Below are positions 14,615 through 16,354 of a stretch of 16,354 nt of DNA, one piece after another. The position numbers and the translations under genes were made by a program. The stretch comes from Dehalococcoidia bacterium. Lineage in GTDB: Bacteria; Chloroflexota; Dehalococcoidia; JACQUA01. Below the pieces are notes generated by a model that ran no database searches, was not told the origin of the DNA, and saw only the letters and a list, made by a program, of their open reading frames with translations. Where the stretch lies: contig JAUYHV010000335.1 of the NCBI GenBank assembly GCA_030689845.1, positions 1-16,354 on the forward strand. Reading direction: 5' to 3'. Within the stretch, counting starts at the first letter, position 1, and the number at the start of each line of letters is the position of its first letter.

Positions 14615-14619
14615 AGGGG
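14587..14619. repeat. Hairpin pair at the DUF559 start
   Basis: TTCC-TTC-GGAA (14587-14597) and CCCCTTT-TTC-AAAGGGG (14603-14619), again with 3-nt loops. The TTG start codon of DUF559 lies inside the second hairpin. The outer CCCCTTT…AAAGGGG matches the hairpin at the other end of the gene (14140-14158). Confidence 0.75.
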
Positions 14620-14701
14620 AATTATTAAAAACGTATTCTACTTTGAATGTCTAATCTACAATACCAAGGTCTTTCCATTCCCTGGTTTGTGCGCGCCGGA
14701 T

Positions 14702-14838
14702 GTTTTCTTCTAAAAGGAAAAGAAAACTTTTTTGCTGGGTTCTGCTCTCAACGAGCAGGGCGGCGGGACTGGCTTCATTTTGATTTCGCGAGGGTGCGGC
14801 GGAATTCCCCCCACACCCCTCTTCTGCCGCACCCTCGC
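14702..14838. repeat. Three strong hairpins in a non-coding stretch
   Basis: GTTTTCTT/AAGAAAAC (14702-14727), CTGCTC/GAGCAG (14742-14758) and a long stem of 16 Watson-Crick pairs plus one G·T (14788-14804 with 14822-14838, core GCGAGGGTGCGGC). The - strand is open here from 14899 to 14651, but the composition follows the hairpins and I do not accept it as a gene. It may be a repeat or a structured RNA. Confidence 0.6.
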
Positions 14839-14855
14839 TCGGACGGACAGGATTT

Positions 14856-15104
14856 TTAGCGGCGACATCGAACTTCAAATTCCTTATCAACTTCCGCAAG
14901 ATGTGTTTTCAGCTCATTAAGCTCTGCGACCATAGCATCAATATAAACCTCAAACTCATAATTATCAAATTTCCCCGTATTCTTAAAAGATTCAATCTTT
15001 GAAAACACATAGTCCAATTTTTTGACAACCTCTTCAGTTCCCCGGATTCTTAACGTTTCTCCAAATTTACCATAGCGATCTTCTAAACTTTTCCTCGCTT
15101 TTTT
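14856..15104 (-). pseudogene. In-frame continuation of the HEPN-like gene after a TAA
   Basis: Directly after the TAA at 15105-15107 the same frame stays open for 82 codons to a TAA at 14856-14858. It encodes a charged helical sequence (KKARKSLEDRYGKFGETLRI, later ELNELKTHLAEVDKEF). It has no start codon with a ribosome-binding site near its beginning. The composition and AT-richness match the upstream part. It is most likely the C-terminal third of the same gene, separated by a nonsense mutation in an A-rich tract. Confidence 0.55.
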
Positions 15105-15851
15105 TTATTGTTCGTAATAATGATCAAAGCTAGGCCACGCTAAATGGTCATTCCATTGAACACCATAAGTAAGATTGACCTGGTACAAGGACGGCTTGTT
15201 TAATAGATCGGCAAGTTTTTCGCCCTTGAATTTTGCTTTATGTTGTTTTTCTTCTTTTTGCAATTCTTTCATGACTGATTCAAGTTCAGCACTAAGATGT
15301 TTATCTTGTAGCTCAATAATTTCTGTAAATTTAATCGTTTTACTTTCTGTTTTTGAATGCATCCATAGCATATATCGGAAACCATCTTTGCTTAGGGATG
15401 AACGATCAATCGTGCAGGAAGTAATTTCGTCATTTGGATATTTTGATTTTCTGCCTTTTTGTTCTGTCTTTACCGGATGACCAACCGTTTCATTTCTAAC
15501 CTGTCGAATTTTTGCTAACTCGGAATACTTTTTATTGCCCCAATCAATTTTCTTACTGCTACCGAACAAGGATGTTTTCAGATAATTAACCGCGTCTCGT
15601 TGAATAAACAAAGCTTGTAGAATTCCATAGGTCGCAAGATAAGGATTTTTTATAAACAAATCATTCGGGTCTTGCCGGAAATTTTCAATTGCCAAACAAG
15701 TGTCCTCAATGGTATCTAAAGCCGCACAAAATTGATTCCAGTCGCCATCTCGCTTTCTCGAAAAGACACTCGTCTTTTTTATAGTTGAATCATTAACAAA
15801 ATTCCGAATTAATATGATTATCTTTTCTATCTTAAGTCCTTTTTGATCCAT
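15105..15851 (-). CDS. HEPN-like hypothetical protein, probably truncated by a stop codon
   Basis: A 248-residue product I cannot assign to a named family. It is largely helical and AT-rich compared with dprA and topA, suggesting transfer. IRQVRNETVGHPVK (115-128) contains Arg119-Asn120 and His125, fitting the R[ND]x4H motif of HEPN domains, which are often ribonucleases in toxin, abortive-infection and CRISPR-linked systems. Helices at about 37-95 would form the rest of the domain. A charged coiled-coil-like segment covers about 175-215. The ATG at 15851 lacks a clear Shine-Dalgarno sequence. The frame continues for 82 codons past the TAA, so the intact protein was probably about 330 residues. 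No MNT-type antitoxin is visible beside it. Confidence 0.55.
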   Translation of the reverse strand: MDQKGLKIEKIIILIRNFVNDSTIKKTSVFSRKRDGDWNQFCAALDTIEDTCLAIENFRQDPNDLFIKNPYLATYGILQALFIQRDAVNYLKTSLFGSSKKIDWGNKKYSELAKIRQVRNETVGHPVKTEQKGRKSKYPNDEITSCTIDRSSLSKDGFRYMLWMHSKTESKTIKFTEIIELQDKHLSAELESVMKELQKEEKQHKAKFKGEKLADLLNKPSLYQVNLTYGVQWNDHLAWPSFDHYYEQ

Positions 15852-16030
15852 GTACTACAAAATTACCGTTTTCTTCTTATACAATATCGGCAAAGCATCC
15901 TGCCTCATTCGGAATATTATGCCGTGGTTGTGTCCGGTGCGGGCATCAAAATCCATCAAAATGTATGCCAAGGGGTTTGGTGGTTTTATGACCGGTGTCC
16001 ATTATTGACATCAGACCTCGTATAAAAAAA

Positions 16031-16119
<89 letters not shown>

Positions 16120-16157
16120 GCGCTAAATGAAAATGAATTGCCTGGATAAGCAGGTAA

Positions 16158-16187
16158 ATAATACTACGTTATATGTCATCAAGGCAA
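16158..16187 (-). promoter_or_regulatory. Possible tRNA-Ser promoter
   Basis: On the - strand TTGCCT (16182-16187), an 18-bp spacer and TATTAT (16158-16163), about 38 nt upstream of the mature 5' end. The match is moderate. Confidence 0.35.
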
Positions 16188-16222
16188 GGTTACGCTCGTT
16201 TCCACACTCGACTGCTAGTGTA

Positions 16223-16354
16223 GTGTCTCATAAATGGCCTTACAATCTTTGTCATTCCGGGCTTGACCCGGAATCCAGTCTGTTGCTCTGGATTCCCGCT
16301 TTCGCGGGAATGACACCAATGGCACCGCAAATTGTAAAGAGATATTAGAGACAC
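16223..16354. mobile_element. MITE-like element with terminal inverted repeats
   Basis: A 132-bp unit. Both ends read GTGTCTC inward, and both have TTACAAT at exactly the same offset (17 bases in). The centre (16251-16313) is bounded by GTCATTC/GAATGAC. It holds two 8-bp hairpins, ATTCCGGG/CCCGGAAT (16254-16274) and ATTCCCGC/GCGGGAAT (16292-16311), plus a GAATCCAG/CTGGATTC pair. It has no coding capacity. It ends at the last base of the window, so the true right end and any target duplication cannot be seen. Confidence 0.6.

Noticed and set aside
14651..14899. 82-codon - strand frame in the hairpin region
   Set aside because: It overlaps the better-supported continuation of the HEPN-like gene in another frame, and its sequence is dictated by three hairpins.

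Overview
The window looks like a chromosomal stretch of a Gram-positive, Clostridia-type bacterium, plausibly of the Peptococcaceae / Desulfotomaculum–Pelotomaculum kind (this is inference). The clues are medium GC content, purine-rich Shine-Dalgarno sequences (GGAGGG, AAGGAG), near-consensus sigma-A promoters, frequent GTG/TTG starts, a CCA-encoding tRNA, and a dprA–topA–xerC order typical of Firmicutes. The species cannot be fixed from the sequence alone.

Left part (1–2800, + strand): two tandem paralogous lipoprotein genes of the TctC/Bug solute-binding family. Each has its own almost identical promoter, 5' hairpin and leader. No TctA/TctB membrane partner is in view, so they are orphan binding proteins here. 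A perfect bidirectional terminator separates them from the genes on the opposite strand.

Centre (2822–9000, - strand): aroQ, an M24 Xaa-Pro peptidase, a PHP phosphoesterase, a formyltransferase-fold protein and a HAD-fold protein are packed with overlaps or tiny gaps and are probably one operon. A PfkB sugar/nucleoside kinase follows after 146 bp. A metallo-beta-lactamase-fold hydrolase follows that, with its own consensus promoter and three helically phased ACGTT boxes. The block from aroQ to pfkB starts every gene with GTG or TTG.

Right-centre (9105–13990, - strand): the housekeeping genes dprA, topA and xerC. The topA–xerC gap of about 450 bp, where many Firmicutes carry trmFO, is filled with hairpin-forming repeats.

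Right end (about 14000–16354): an accessory-looking stretch. It holds a DUF559 (PD-(D/E)XK-like) gene whose start and stop lie inside hairpin repeats, several strong hairpins, and an AT-rich gene for a HEPN-like protein that is cut by an in-frame TAA. Beyond these lie tRNA-Ser(GGA) and a 132-bp MITE-like element with terminal inverted repeats ending at the window edge. The most unusual theme is the link between short 3-nt-loop hairpin repeats and the DUF559 gene, which recalls other systems of repeats with a dedicated nuclease.
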